From: Begonia masoniana
Lineage: Eukaryota > Streptophyta > Magnoliopsida > Cucurbitales > Begoniaceae
Assembly: GCA_022432975.1 (NCBI GenBank)
Contig: CM039508.1
Location: forward strand, 31,886,433-31,950,432
Length of the DNA stretch: 64,000 nt
Direction of reading: 5' to 3'
The translations under genes were made by a program, and so were the position numbers. Below are positions 12,805 through 24,800 of this stretch, one piece after another. Below the pieces are notes generated by a model, which had not been told where the DNA came from, ran no database searches, and worked only from the letters and a program-made list of their open reading frames with translations. The stretch's first letter is position 1, and every line of letters begins with the position of its first letter.

Positions 12805-15800
12805 TCAGTACCTGGATAATTCCGGATGTTGGTCCATCATGTCTTGCTGGCGCTCCCAGGTTTTCTCCTCTATGTTCTGGTTGTGCCATAAGACTTTCAC
12901 CAGAGGAACTTCTTTGTTGCGCAACACCTTCACAACATAGTCTTGGATCCTTAGTGGTTTCTCCTCATATGCAAGGGTAGGATGAACTTCAGTACTATAC
13001 TATTCCACAATCTGTGATGGATCTCGTACACACTTCTTCAACATAGATACATGGAACACATTATGGATTCCTTCCATAGAGGTGGGTAGCTGTAACTTGT
13101 AAGCTGCCTTCCCGATCCTTTTTAAGATTGAAAAGGGTCCAATAAACCTGGAGTTCAACTTACTTCGCTTTCCAAATCTCACAACTCCTTTGAATGATGA
13201 TATCTTAAGAAAAACTTCATCACCTATCTCAAACTCCAATTCTCTACGTCTTTTATCAGCATAGCTTTTCTGTCGGCTCTGAGCTGTCAAAATCCGCTGG
13301 CGGATAAGGGCAACCTTCTCAATAGTTTGTTGCACAATGACAGTACCAAGCAACTATGCTTCACCAACTTCATCCCAGTACAAAGGTGATCTACATTTTC
13401 GCCCATACAAGGCCTCATAAGGTGTCATTCATATTGTTGCCTGAAAACTGTTATTATAGGAAAACTCCACCAATGACAAATATTTACTCCAAGATCCTTG
13501 AAAATCTAAAACACGTGCATGGAGCATATCTTCTAAGGTCTGAATAGTTCTCTCGGATTGTCCATCTATTTGAGGGTGAAAGGCTGTGCTAAAGTTGAGC
13601 TATGTTCCTATAGCCTTGTGCAAACTTTTCCAAAACTTAGATGTGAATCGAGAATCTCGGTTTGAAACTATGGTACCTGAAACTCCATGTAACCTAAAAA
13701 TCTCTTGCACATACAAATCAGCAAGCTGATCCATCTAGTATGTCATCCTCATTGGCAGAAAGTGGGCAGATTTAGTTAATCGATCAACTATCACCCAGAT
13801 TGCATCATGTCCCTTTGCTGTTCTAGGCAATCCCACAACAAAGTCCATCGTTATTTGTTCCCATTTCCATTCAGGAACTGGAAAGGTTGTAATGTTCCTG
13901 AGGGTCTCTAATGCTCAGCTTTAATCTGCTGACAACACAAACATGATCCTACATACTCTGCCACACTCCTTTTCATACTTGGCCACCAATAATGCTATTT
14001 AAGATGTTTGTACATCTTTTTACTTACAGGGTGAACAGAAAATCTAGAAGAATGTGCTTCAGAAAGAATTTTATCTCGAAGTTCTTTTATGGCAGGAACA
14101 AACCATCTATTTCTAAACTTAAGGATTCCATCAGCAGAATAGTTAAAATCTGATTTATCCGTAGAATCCTTGTTTAACTTGTACTTGTTGCTATATACAT
14201 CATTTATCTGGGCTTCCTTTATTCTTTCAAGATTGGTAGGTCTTAAGGATATTACAGTAAGCATGGCTTACACACTGTGCACTGCTTCTAAATTAAACCT
14301 TTGGAATTCGGTCTCTAAGGCTAATGGCACGTCAAGAATCAAGGCTGAGGCTGAAGTTGTCACTCTACTCAAGGCATCTGCCACAACATTTGCTTTGCCA
14401 GGATGGTATTTGATCTCAAAATCGTAATCCTTTAGAAATTCCAACCATCGACGTTGCCTCATATTTAATTCTTTTTGTGTGAAGATATATTTCAGACTTT
14501 TATGGTTCGAGAATATATCACAAGTTTGTCTATACAGGTAGTGCCTCCAAATCTTAAGTGCGAATACTACTGCAGCTAATTCCAAGTCATGAGTAGGGTA
14601 ATTCTTCTCATGTGTTTTCAACTGTCTAGAGGCATAAGCTATTACATTTCCCTCTTGCATCAAGACACAGCCAAGTCCAATCTTGGATGCATCACAGTAA
14701 ATGCTAAATTTACCATCATCAACAGGATCAAAATTGGAGCATTGGTCAGTTTCTATTTCAAGGTCTGAAAACTATGCTCACAATCCTCAGTCCACACATA
14801 CTTCATATTTTTCCTAGTTAACTGAGTGAGGGGTGTTGCAATCTTTGAGAGTCCTTCAATAAACTTCCTGTAATATCCTGCAAGTCCAAGGAAACTCCGA
14901 ATATCTGCAGCATTCTTCGGTTGGGGCCACTCCTTGACTACTTGAACCTTGGCTGGGTCGACAGATATTCCATCACCAAAGATCACATGACCAAGGAAGT
15001 GAACTCTGTCCAGCCAAAACTCACATTTGGAAAACTTGGCATAGAGTTGGTGCTGCCTTAGTACCTCTAATATTAAGTTCAAATGTTCTGCATGTTCTTC
15101 AATAGAACGTGAATAGATCAAAATATCATCTATAAACACAATAACAAACTTGTCTAAATACTCATGAAACACCCTATGCATAAGATCCATGAAGGCTGCC
15201 GGTGCATTTGTCAATCCAAAGGACATAACCAAAAACTCATAATGTTCATACCTTGTGCAAAAGACAGTCTTTGGAATATCTTCGGTTTTGACATTCAGTT
15301 GGTAGTAACCTGACCTCAAATCAATCTTAGAGAAAACTCGTGCACCACGGAGTTGGTCAAATAGGTTATCAATCCTCGGTAATGGATACTTGTTCTTGAC
15401 AGTTAACTTATTCAATTCCCTATAATCAATGCACATACGCATCGATCCATCTTTCTTTTTGACAAAAAGAACAGGTGCACCCCACGGTGAAAAGCTAGAG
15501 CGCATGAACCCTTTCTCCAACAGATCCTCTAACTGCTTCTTTAATTCTTTTAGTTCTGTTGGTGCTAATCTATATGGATTTTTAGACACAGGCTCAGCGC
15601 CGGGATAAACATCTACAGCGAATTCAATTTTCCTATCTGGCGGCAAACCAGGAAGGTCATCCAAAAATACTTCAGGAAATTCTTGGACAATTAAGACATT
15701 CTGAGGATTTTCTTTTTCTACAAGTTGTGTGTCTAAAACGCTAGCTAAGAAACACAGATACTCTTCACATGGGGGAGGTCTAGTGTTCATAGAAGTCATC

Positions 15801-17280
15801 ACAAATATTTTCTTACTCTTCCTTGAAGCTTGAAAGGTATGTTTCAAACTACCAGGGGGCTGGAAACTAACTATTCCAGTCCTACAATCAATTATGGCGT
15901 GGTGTTTAAACAACCAGTCCATTCCTAGGATTACATCAATCCCGTTATATTCATAATAATAAGATCAGCAGGTAGATTTACGTTCCCTACTAACACATCA
16001 CTGTCAAGTATCACTTGGTTAGAGTGCATGCGTTCACCAGAGGGTAATGCAACATTAAACACATGCATGGAAGGGGGTAAACTGTACATCTAATTTAACA
16101 GCAAATGCAGATGCTATAAATGAATGAGTTGCACCAGAATCTAATAAGGTAAAAGCTGGCACTGAGTTAATCAATATAGTACCTGATACAACAGCGGGCT
16201 GTTCCTCACCCGACTCCATCATGGAGAATATCCTCGGTTTAACCATAGCAGGGCCACTCTTAGGAGCTGGGGAGTCTCTGCTAATATGGCCGACCTTGTT
16301 ACAATTGTAGCATCTGGTGATTCTACGCTTCGGGCATTCTTTGATCGTGTGTCCAACCTCCTCACAGTTGAAACACTTCCCAAAGCCCAATCTGCACTCG
16401 CCCAGGTGGTACTTCAGCACTTAGGACATTGGGGGAATTTCCTGACATTCTGTATCTTCCCTCCTATTCCTTGGCTACTCTGGCGTTCACTAGGCCTCTT
16501 CATTCCTCTTTGTTGGTGTGGCTGGACCAACTTTTGTGGGACCTCTTTTGGTCCAGCACACTTCCTTTCAGCTTCTTCCACTTCCAGAGCAGTAGACACA
16601 ACTTCACTGAATGACAAGCCTTTAATACCACAAAATTTAACTCCTCGGTAAATTTCTGGCTTTAGCCCATGCACAAATTTGAACACCTTATCCTCGTCCC
16701 TGTGAGCAAAATGTCCAGCAAACCTGGACAGGGACTCGAACTGCCTACTGTACTCAGCCACAGACCCTGTCTGCTTTAAGTTCAAAAATTACAACTTCTT
16801 TGCAGTTTGGACAGTACTGTTGAAATACTTCTCGTAGAAAATATCCTTGAATTGTGACCGAGGCATCGCCAAAACATCAGTGGTGGTCTCTATTGTTTCC
16901 CACCAGAGTTGAGCATCACCAGCCAAATGAAACGTTGCCAACGTGACCTTGTCTCCTTCTCCAATGTTGGCGCACTTAAACATACTCTCAATCTTTCTAA
17001 GCCACCCTTCAGCAATAACTAGATCAGATGACTTTCCATCAAACGTAGGTGGTCGTAGCCTCCTGAATCTATCTCCAAAATGTTCATTGCTAGAACTCGA
17101 GTTGGCACTTCCTTGTACCTCTCGGTTCAACAGCACTCCTAACTGATCAGACTACTGACGCACTAGGTCTGTTTGCTGACGCACCAAATCTGTCAGCTGC
17201 CTAATCACGCTAGGATCTTCTTCAGTTCTCAAGTTGGGCATCTCTCTTAGTATTCTTGGTCTTCCTGGTCGTCTAGCCAT
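12805..17280 (-). pseudogene. Chromovirus A gag-pol polyprotein (broken)
   Basis: Ty3/gypsy polyprotein related to that of B along its whole length. The start ATG at 17280 (MARRPGRP) is the counterpart of the one in B. In order: gag ([37 protein letters not shown]) about 17100-16450; CCHC knuckles (CFNCEEVGHTIKEC) about 16380-16270; protease [10 protein letters not shown] about 16140; RT with [10 protein letters not shown] about 15130, inside a 389-codon open segment 15922-14753; RNase H to about 14350; integrase remnants 14264-13360; chromodomain region ending at the stop 12807-12805. In-frame stops (for example near 17137, 16786, 14265) and frameshifts make it non-functional. The internal region is uninterrupted by other elements. 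Confidence 0.93.
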
Positions 17281-17418
17281 TTTCTATACTCCTGTTCAAG
17301 GTTAACTACTCTAAAAAACATCTAATAACTAAGTTAACATAAACACTTACAGTTGTTGGAATACTCCCATGCGACGATCAGCACTGATGAGTAATCTTTT
17401 GAACGGTTTAACTGAATG

Positions 17419-17433
17419 TCTTTGATACCATAC
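17419..17433 (-). other. Chromovirus A primer-binding site (degenerate)
   Basis: On the minus strand the LTR end GGGGCGTTACA is followed by GTA and TGGTATCAAAGAC. This is the initiator-tRNA-Met complement TGGTATCAGAG with one G-to-A change. B keeps the canonical form. Confidence 0.8.
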
Positions 17434-17752
17434 TGTAACGCCCCGAATTATATAAACCCGGTTCGCTACTCATACTACAGAACTGATTTATGACTTTTGA
17501 GAAAAATTTAAAATTTCATTCAATGATCAAGATTTTGACTCTTAAAACGTTAAAACTTGCAGCGGAAAAATCATCACATAAAAACAATCTTTATTAAAGA
17601 TTAAAATATTCAAGGCAGTTGGTTGAACGAGAAAGAGAAAACTGATCACGTTGTCCGGTCACAAAGTCTTTAATCACAAAACAAAACAGAGCACATCATC
17701 CGGTCACTAAACGACAAATTACTTTCTACATCTACCGATCACTAAACGACAA
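17434..17752 (-). repeat. Chromovirus A 5' LTR, 3' portion
   Basis: Last part of A's 5' LTR in its own orientation, ending at the GACAA target site of B (17748-17752). It matches 10737 onward of the other A LTR closely, apart from a short deletion in the ACGACAA-type repeats. The rest of this LTR resumes at 28806. Confidence 0.9.
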
Positions 17753-18031
17753 TGTAGCACCTGGTTCTATCGAACCAGCCTTTTATTATTAAAGTAATAC
17801 ACTTGACTAGGTAATGAATTAAATAAGGTTATTGAACAACTTGTTAAGGGTATTAGAGTAATTTACAATGTTCAAAAGTTGGGTAACGTATTTAAGGATA
17901 AGGGTTGGGTTTATTGCACTGTAGCCGCCACCCCCCCCCCCCCCCTCTCATACTCTTCTCTTCGGAAACTTTCAGCTCAAGCAGCCGAGCTCTCTAGGCG
18001 ATTCTCCTCGCTCGGTTCTCCTTCGACTTAG

Positions 18032-18791
18032 GTAAGTTTCTTTTCCTTATTTCTCTTGTGGTATAGTGGTGAAATGCCTGGAGGATTGCAATGTGAGGAT
18101 TTTGAGGATGCTGAGATTGAGTGTAGATTCGGGTTTTAGCGATAAGTAGGAATGCTCGGGTAGTAGAGTTTCTAACTAGATTTCTCGAACCGCTGTTTGA
18201 TATTTTGAAAGGTTTGGTGAAGCCTTGATTTATATTCTGTATGAACTTAGGTGAACAGACCTCCGAAGTAGCTAGCAACCAGACAGATTTCCAGGAGCCA
18301 GGTAAGTAAAGTATTGCTTGTGCCTTCGGGCCTACATCACAAAACAGTAGGTTTATGTATGCTTGAATGTTTCTATTGTCCATGCATCATGTTTTGTTAA
18401 AAGTTACGAAAATGAATTTCATGTAAGAAATGGTAAGGTATGAACTGTATGCGACAGACAAGCTATTAAGGGAACTAATCCACCCCTTAACTTATGAAGG
18501 GATTTAGACATTGGGAGAATTGATCCCACTCCCAAGGGAACCATGGGATCAGATCAAGTGTTAAGGGAATTCATCTGCCCCTTAATTAAGTAGGAGGATG
18601 TAGACATTGGGAGAATTGATCCCACTCCCAAGGGAACCATGGGATCAGATCATGTTATGAACGAATGCGTATGCCACTGAGATGAGAAAAATAGAACTGC
18701 ATATTAGGAGTATAAGTTCAGCATTTTACTTCATTCATATACTGCTTTACTTACTTAGCATTAGGCTAATAGATGAGTTTTGTGATGTAGG
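18032..18791 (+). promoter_or_regulatory. Predicted spliced leader of LTR B: intron 1, 51-nt exon, intron 2 with 15-bp paired ends
   Basis: Intron 1: CTTAG|GTAAGT at 18032 to GAACTTAG at 18250 (219 nt). Exon 2: 18251-18301, 51 nt, no ATG. Intron 2: CCAG|GTAAGT at 18302 to GATGTAG at 18790 (489 nt). A branch-site-like GGCTAATAG lies about 25 nt before the acceptor. Arms CCTACATCACAAAAC (18331-18345) and GTTTTGTGATGTAGG (18777-18791) are perfectly complementary, and the acceptor lies in the right arm. Exon and intron order, donor strength and arm placement recur in A, solo LTRs 1 and 2, D, E and F. The 3' LTR copy is at 26625-27386. Splicing is inferred from these signals only. Confidence 0.6.
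18455..18655 (+). repeat. Paired hairpin modules inside LTR B intron 2
   Basis: Two tandem copies of a block of about 110 bp. Each has TTAAGGG...CCCCTTAA followed by TTGATCCCA...TGGGATCAGA, both self-complementary. Homologous double blocks occur at the same place in solo LTR 1 (about 4285-4486), in A (about 11890-12080, minus) and in B's 3' LTR (about 27057-27245). Confidence 0.7.
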
Positions 18792-19435
18792 TGAAGAAGT
18801 GTTAGCAGGTGTGTCTCCTGATCGTGTTGAGGAATAGTGGACGTTGGAGGAGAGCATTCAGGCTTCGGCATGGTAACTGATGGGGCGGTTTAGCATGTTG
18901 TCTACAGATGTGGAGGTTTAGTGGATAATGATTTAATCGAGTATATGCAGTTTTAGTAAATGAGATTACAGCTATTTGACTTTGTTTTCGAGAATTTCTG
19001 ATTTTCATGTTTTTACTGAATTTGATCAATACAATGACTTGGAGTGTTATGAATGGATTTTTGGTAAAATGTTTGAGTGTTATGAATGGATTTTTGGTAA
19101 ATGTTTTAGAGTCTGTTAGATAGTCGAAGCTTTCTCGGGTTATAGACAGGTTGTTTAGTCCATTGGTAGGAATTGAATAATTTTTTGTATCAGTGGATAT
19201 GTGTAGAGGTTTATTGCGTTCTGTGAAGGAAATCGTGTTGATGTCTATCGGAGGAAGGAAGTCTATCGGTAGATGTGGTGTGTCAGTCTGTCGGAAGATG
19301 GAAGTCTATCGCAAATGCCTTAAGGAGTCATGTGAGAAGCACGTGTCGGCAAATGTAGTCTATTCGATCGGAAGGTGTAGAGTATTAAGTCCCGAGTAGT
19401 GATCGGCAGGTGTAGTCTGAGAGAGTTAAGGGGTT

Positions 19436-21131
19436 AGTGAATCGGAAGATGTAGAGTAATCTGTTTGTCGTTTAGTGAATCGGAAGATGTAGAGTAATCT
19501 GTTTGTCGTTTAGTGAATCGGAAGATGTAGAGTAATCTGTTTGTCGTTTAGTGAATCGGAAGATGTAGAGTAATCTGTTTGTCGTTTAGTGAATCGGAAG
19601 ATGTAGAGTAATCTGTTTGTCGTTTAGTGAATCGGAAGATGTAGAGTAATCTGTTTGTCGTTTAGTGAATCGGAAGATGTAGAGTAATCTGTTTGTCGTT
19701 TAGTGAATCGGAAGATGTAGAGTAATCTGTTTGTCGTTTAGTGAATCGGAAGATGTAGAGTAATCTGTTTGTCGTTTAGTGAATCGGAAGATGTAGAGTA
19801 ATCTGTTTGTCGTTTAGTGAATCGGAAGATGTAGAGTAATCTGTTTGTCGTTTAGTGAATCGGAAGATGTAGAGTAATCTGTTTGTCGTTTAGTGAATCG
19901 GAAGATGTAGAGTAATCTGTTTGTCGTTTAGTGAATCGGAAGATGTAGAGTAATCTGTTTGTCGTTTAGTGAATCGGAAGATGTAGAGTAATCTGTTTGT
20001 CGTTTAGTGAATCGGAAGATGTAGAGTAATCTGTTTGTCGTTTAGTGAATCGGAAGATGTAGAGTAATCTGTTTGTCGTTTAGTGAATCGGAAGATGTAG
20101 AGTAATCTGTTTGTCGTTTAGTGAATCGGAAGATGTAGAGTAATCTGTTTGTCGTTTAGTGAATCGGAAGATGTAGAGTAATCTGTTTGTCGTTTAGTGA
20201 ATCGGAAGATGTAGAGTAATCTGTTTGTCGTTTAGTGAATCGGAAGATGTAGAGTAATCTGTTTGTCGTTTAGTGAATCGGAAGATGTAGAGTAATCTGT
20301 TTGTCGTTTAGTGAATCGGAAGATGTAGAGTAATCTGTTTGTCGTTTAGTGAATCGGAAGATGTAGAGTAATCTGTTTGTCGTTTAGTGAATCGGAAGAT
20401 GTAGAGTAATCTGTTTGTCGTTTAGTGAATCGGAAGATGTAGAGTAATCTGTTTGTCGTTTAGTGAATCGGAAGATGTAGAGTAATCTGTTTGTCGTTTA
20501 GTGAATCGGAAGATGTAGAGTAATCTGTTTGTCGTTTAGTGAATCGGAAGATGTAGAGTAATCTGTTTGTCGTTTAGTGAATCGGAAGATGTAGAGTAAT
20601 CTGTTTGTCGTTTAGTGAATCGGAAGATGTAGAGTAATCTGTTTGTCGTTTAGTGAATCGGAAGATGTAGAGTAATCTGTTTGTCGTTTAGTGAATCGGA
20701 AGATGTAGAGTAATCTGTTTGTCGTTTAGTGAATCGGAAGATGTAGAGTAATCTGTTTGTCGTTTAGTGAATCGGAAGATGTAGAGTAATCTGTTTGTCG
20801 TTTAGTGAATCGGAAGATGTAGAGTAATCTGTTTGTCGTTTAGTGAATCGGAAGATGTAGAGTAATCTGTTTGTCGTTTAGTGAATCGGAAGATGTAGAG
20901 TAATCTGTTTGTCGTTTAGTGAATCGGAAGATGTAGATGTAGAGTAATCTGTTTGTCGTTTAGTGAATCGGAAGATGTAGAGTATCTGTTTGTCGTTTAG
21001 TGAATCGGAAGATGTAGAGTAATCTGTTTGTCGTTTAGTGAATCGGAAGATGTAGAGTATCTGTTTGTCGTTTAGTGAATCGGAAGATGTAGAGTAATCT
21101 GTTGTTCGTTTAGTGAATCGGAAGATGTAGT
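19436..21131 (+). repeat. 38-bp tandem array in LTR B 5' copy, about 45 units
   Basis: Unit contains TTTAGTGAATCGGAAGATG followed by TAGAGTAATCTGTTTGTCG (38 bp). Most units are identical. Variants cluster at the right end: a 6-bp insertion (GTAGATGTAGAG) near 20935, two units with GAGTATCTG instead of GAGTAATCTG after 20975, and CTGTTGTTCG near 21100. The 3' LTR has only seven units. Confidence 0.97.
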
Positions 21132-21676
21132 TATGTTTTAATTCTATCGGAAGGAGTCATATTGTTGTTATCGGAAGATGTCGTGTGTTTATCTATTGAG
21201 AGATGAAATTGCGCTGACTTCATCGGCAGATGAAGTTATGTTGACTTCATCGGCAGATGAAGTGGTGTATGAAGTTCTCACGACTTCATCGGCAGATGAA
21301 GTTGTGGGTGAAGTCGTGTAGACGTCATCGGCAGAAGCCTTTGGTTTTCTACTTCTGCTTCTTCTGTTGACTTTGTCGTCGGCAGATGAATTCGACTTTT
21401 GTAATTCCTTGAGTAGTCCATCACTTAAAACCTTAATTCTTTTGACCGGACACTCGAAATATTTCCATTAATCTTTCCAACAATATTTTCACCGCTAGTT
21501 TAACCCCATTGTAGTCTTAAATAATTTTTCCGCTGCAAAGTTTTCAAATGTTTTGAACGTTTAGTAAACGTCAAATTTTGTATGTCGAATGAAGTTTTAA
21601 ATTTATTTGAAATTTCTTAGTCATGGTCAAGTAATGAGTAGCGAACCGGGTTCAGATAACTCGGGGCGTTACAGTA

Positions 21677-21688
21677 TGGTATCAGAGA
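21677..21688 (+). other. Chromovirus B primer-binding site
   Basis: TGGTATCAGAGA three bases after the LTR end. Complementary to the 3' end of initiator tRNA-Met, the usual minus-strand primer of chromoviruses and many copia elements. Confidence 0.9.
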
Positions 21689-21828
21689 CATTCAGTTAAA
21701 CCGTTCAAAAGATTACTCATCAGTGCCAACCGTCGCATGAAAGTACTCCAACAACTGTAAGTGTTTATGTTAGCTTCAGTTATAAGATGTTTATGAGTAT
21801 AGATAACTTTGTGCAGAACCTTAGACAA

Positions 21829-24800
21829 ATGGCTAGACGACCAGGGAGACCAAGAGTACCTAGGGAGATGCCAAACTTGAGGAATGAAGAAGATTCAAGT
21901 GTAATTAGACAGCTGACGGAGTTGATGCGTCAGCAGACAGATATTGTGCGACAGCAATCTGACCAGTTAGGTGTGTTATTGAGTCGGGAAACACAAGGAA
22001 GTGCCAATTCAGGTCACGTCAATGAGCATTCAGGGGATAGATTTCGTAGGCTGCAACCGCCCACATTTGATGGAAAGTCATCTAACCCGATTGTTGCTGA
22101 GGAATGGCTTCGAAAGATAGAGAGCATGTTCAGGTGTGCCAATGTTGGAGAAGGGGAGAAAGTCATTTTGGCAACGTTTCATCTAGCAGGTGATGCACAA
22201 CTTTGGTGGGAGTCGCTGGAGATCACCACCGATATTGCAACCATGTCCTGGTCGCAATTCAAGGAAGTCTTCTATGAGAAATATTTTAGCACCACTGTCC
22301 AGAACGCAAAGAAGGCTGAGTTTTTGAGCTTGAAGCAGACTCGGTCTGTGGCAGAGTACAATAGGCAATTCGAGTCTCTGTCAAGGTTTGCTGGATACCT
22401 CGTCCATAGAAATGAGGATAAAGTGTTTCAATACCTGCAAGGTCTAAAGCCAGAGATTTACAGAGGAGTGAAGTACTCAGGCATTAAAGGCTTGTCATTC
22501 AGCGAAGTAGTGTCTACTGCATTGGAGGCAGAAGAAGCTGAAATGAAGTGTGCTGGACCAAAGGAAGCCCCGCGAAAGTTCTTCCAGCCCCACCAACAGA
22601 GGGGAATAAAGAGACCCGCTGATGGTCAGAGTGGCCAAGGTTCTGGAAAGAAGGTACCGGACACCAAGAAGTTTCCTCAGTGCATGAAATGTATGAAGAG
22701 CCACCCGGGCGAGTGTAAGTTTGGGACTGGTAAGTGTTATAACTGTGAGGAGTTTGGGCATTCGTTTAAGGATTGCCCGAAGCCCAGGGTCCTTCGATGT
22801 TTCAACTGTAATAAGACTGGCCACGTCATCAGAGACTGCCCAACGTTGAAGAGTGGCCCTGCTAAGATAAAACCGAGAATATTTTCCATGATGGAGTCGG
22901 GCGAAGAGGACCAGCCCGCTGTTGTGTCAGGTACTATATTGGTTAATTCTATGCCTGCTTTTACCTTGCTAGATTCAGGAGCAACCCATTCTTTTGTTGC
23001 GTCTGCTTTTGCTGATAAATTAGAAGTACAATCCACACCTTCTAGGCATGTATTCAATGTTGCTTTACCCTCTGGTGAACATTTACATTCCAACCAAGTG
23101 TTGCATGATTGCATGGTATTAGTAGGGGACAAAAATCTATCTGCTGATTTAATTGTTATGGATATAATGGGATTTGATGTAATCTTAGGAATGGATTGGT
23201 TGTTCAAACACCACGCCATAATTGATTGTAGGACTGGGATAGTTAGTTTCCAACCCCCTGGTGGTTTGAAACATACCTTCCAAGCTTCAGAGAAGAGTAA
23301 GGAAATGTCTGTTATGACTTCTTTAAATTTTAGACCTTCACCATGCAAGGAGTACTTGTGCTTCTTGGCATGTGTTCTAGATACACAACTTGTAGGTAAG
23401 GCAACTCCTCAAAATATCCTTGCTGTCCAAGACTTCCCAGAAGTGTTTCTGGATGACCTTCCCGGTTTGCCACCGGATAGAGAAATTGAGTTTGTTGTAG
23501 ATGTCTACCCTGGAGCAGAACCTGTGTCTAAAAATCCATATAGACTAGCACCAACAGAACTTAAGGAGTTAAAGAAACAGTTGGAGGACTTGTTGGAGAA
23601 GGGATTCATACGCCCTAGCTTCTCACCGTGGGGTGCACCTGTCCTCTTTGTCAAGAAGAAAGATGGATCGATGCGTATGTGCATAGACTATAGAGAATTA
23701 AACAAGCTGACCATCAAAAACAAGTATCCCCTGCCTAGGATTGATGATTTATTTGACCAGCTCAATGGTGCAAGAGTTTTCTCTAAGATTGACTTAAGGT
23801 CTGGTTATTATCAGTTGAAGGTTAAATCTGAAGATATCCAAAGACTGCCTTTCGCACAAGGTATGGGCATTATGAGTTTTTGGTTATGTCTTTTGGTTTG
23901 ACAAATGCACCAGCAGCATTCATGGACCTTATGAATAGGGTGTTTCACGAGTATTTGGACAAGTTTGTTATTGTATTCATAGACGACATTCTGATCTATT
24001 CTAGAACTAAGGAGGATCATGCTAGGCACTTGAATTTGGTGTTAGGAGTACTTAGGCAGCACCAGCTTTATGCTAAGTTCTCCAAGTGTGAGTTTTGGTT
24101 GGATAGAGTTCACTTTCTGGGTCATGTGATCTCTGGAGATGGAATATCGGTCGATCCAGCCAAGGTTCAAGCAGTTAAGGAATGGCCCCTAACCGAAGAA
24201 TGCTACTGATATTAGAAGTTTTCTTGGACTTGCAGGGTATTATAGAAAGTTCATTGAAGGATTTTCAAAGATTGCTACACCTCTTACTAAGTTAACAAGG
24301 AAAAATGTGAAGTACTTATGGACCGATGAATGTGAGCATAGTTTCCAAGCCTTGAAACAGAAACTGACCAATACTCCAATCCTGACCCTTCCTGCTGAGA
24401 ATGGTAAATTTAGTATTTATTGTGATGCATCCAAGATTGGTCTTGGCTGTGTCTTGATGCAAGAAGGAAAAGTGATAGCCTATGCTTCCAGACAGTTGAA
24501 AACTCATGAGAAGAATTACCCTACACATGACTTAGAATTAGCTGCTGTGGTATTTGCACTTAAAATTTGGAGACATTATTTGTATGGACAATCTTGTGAA
24601 ATATTTTCCGACCATAAGAGCCTGAAGTACATTTTCACACAGAAGGAACTAAACATGAGGCAACGTAGATGGTTGGAATTTGTAAAAGACTATGACCTTG
24701 AGATTAAGTACCACCCTGGTAAGGCAAATGTTGTGGCAGATGCCTTGAGTAGAGTAACAACATCAACCCCACCTATGAATTTCAGTATGCCATTAACTCT

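Larger units (their letters stand above)
17753..21673 (+). repeat. Chromovirus B 5' LTR
   Basis: Starts TGTAGCACCTGG and ends CGGGGCGTTACA. TATA-like TATTTAAGG near 17889, then GTAGCCGCC and a C15 run (17931-17945). Exon 1 up to CGACTTAG (18031) has no ATG. Two predicted introns follow (18032-18250, 18302-18790). Downstream come dispersed ATCGG-AGATG motifs, the 38-bp array (19436-21131), and three perfect CTTCATC-GGCA-GATGAAG hairpins between 21215 and 21300. A 33-nt-scale duplication near 19040-19110 (GAGTGTTATGAATGG twice) is absent from the 3' LTR. Confidence 0.95.

Noticed and set aside
17994..18383. Minus-strand 129-codon ORF, identical to one at 26587-26976
   Set aside because: Both are antisense to the leader region of the two LTRs of element B. 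Identity reflects LTR duplication, not gene conservation, and no domain is present.
19436..21131. Regular repeats resembling a CRISPR array
   Set aside because: Head-to-tail 38-bp units with no unique spacers, inside a plant LTR, with a seven-unit version in the partner LTR.
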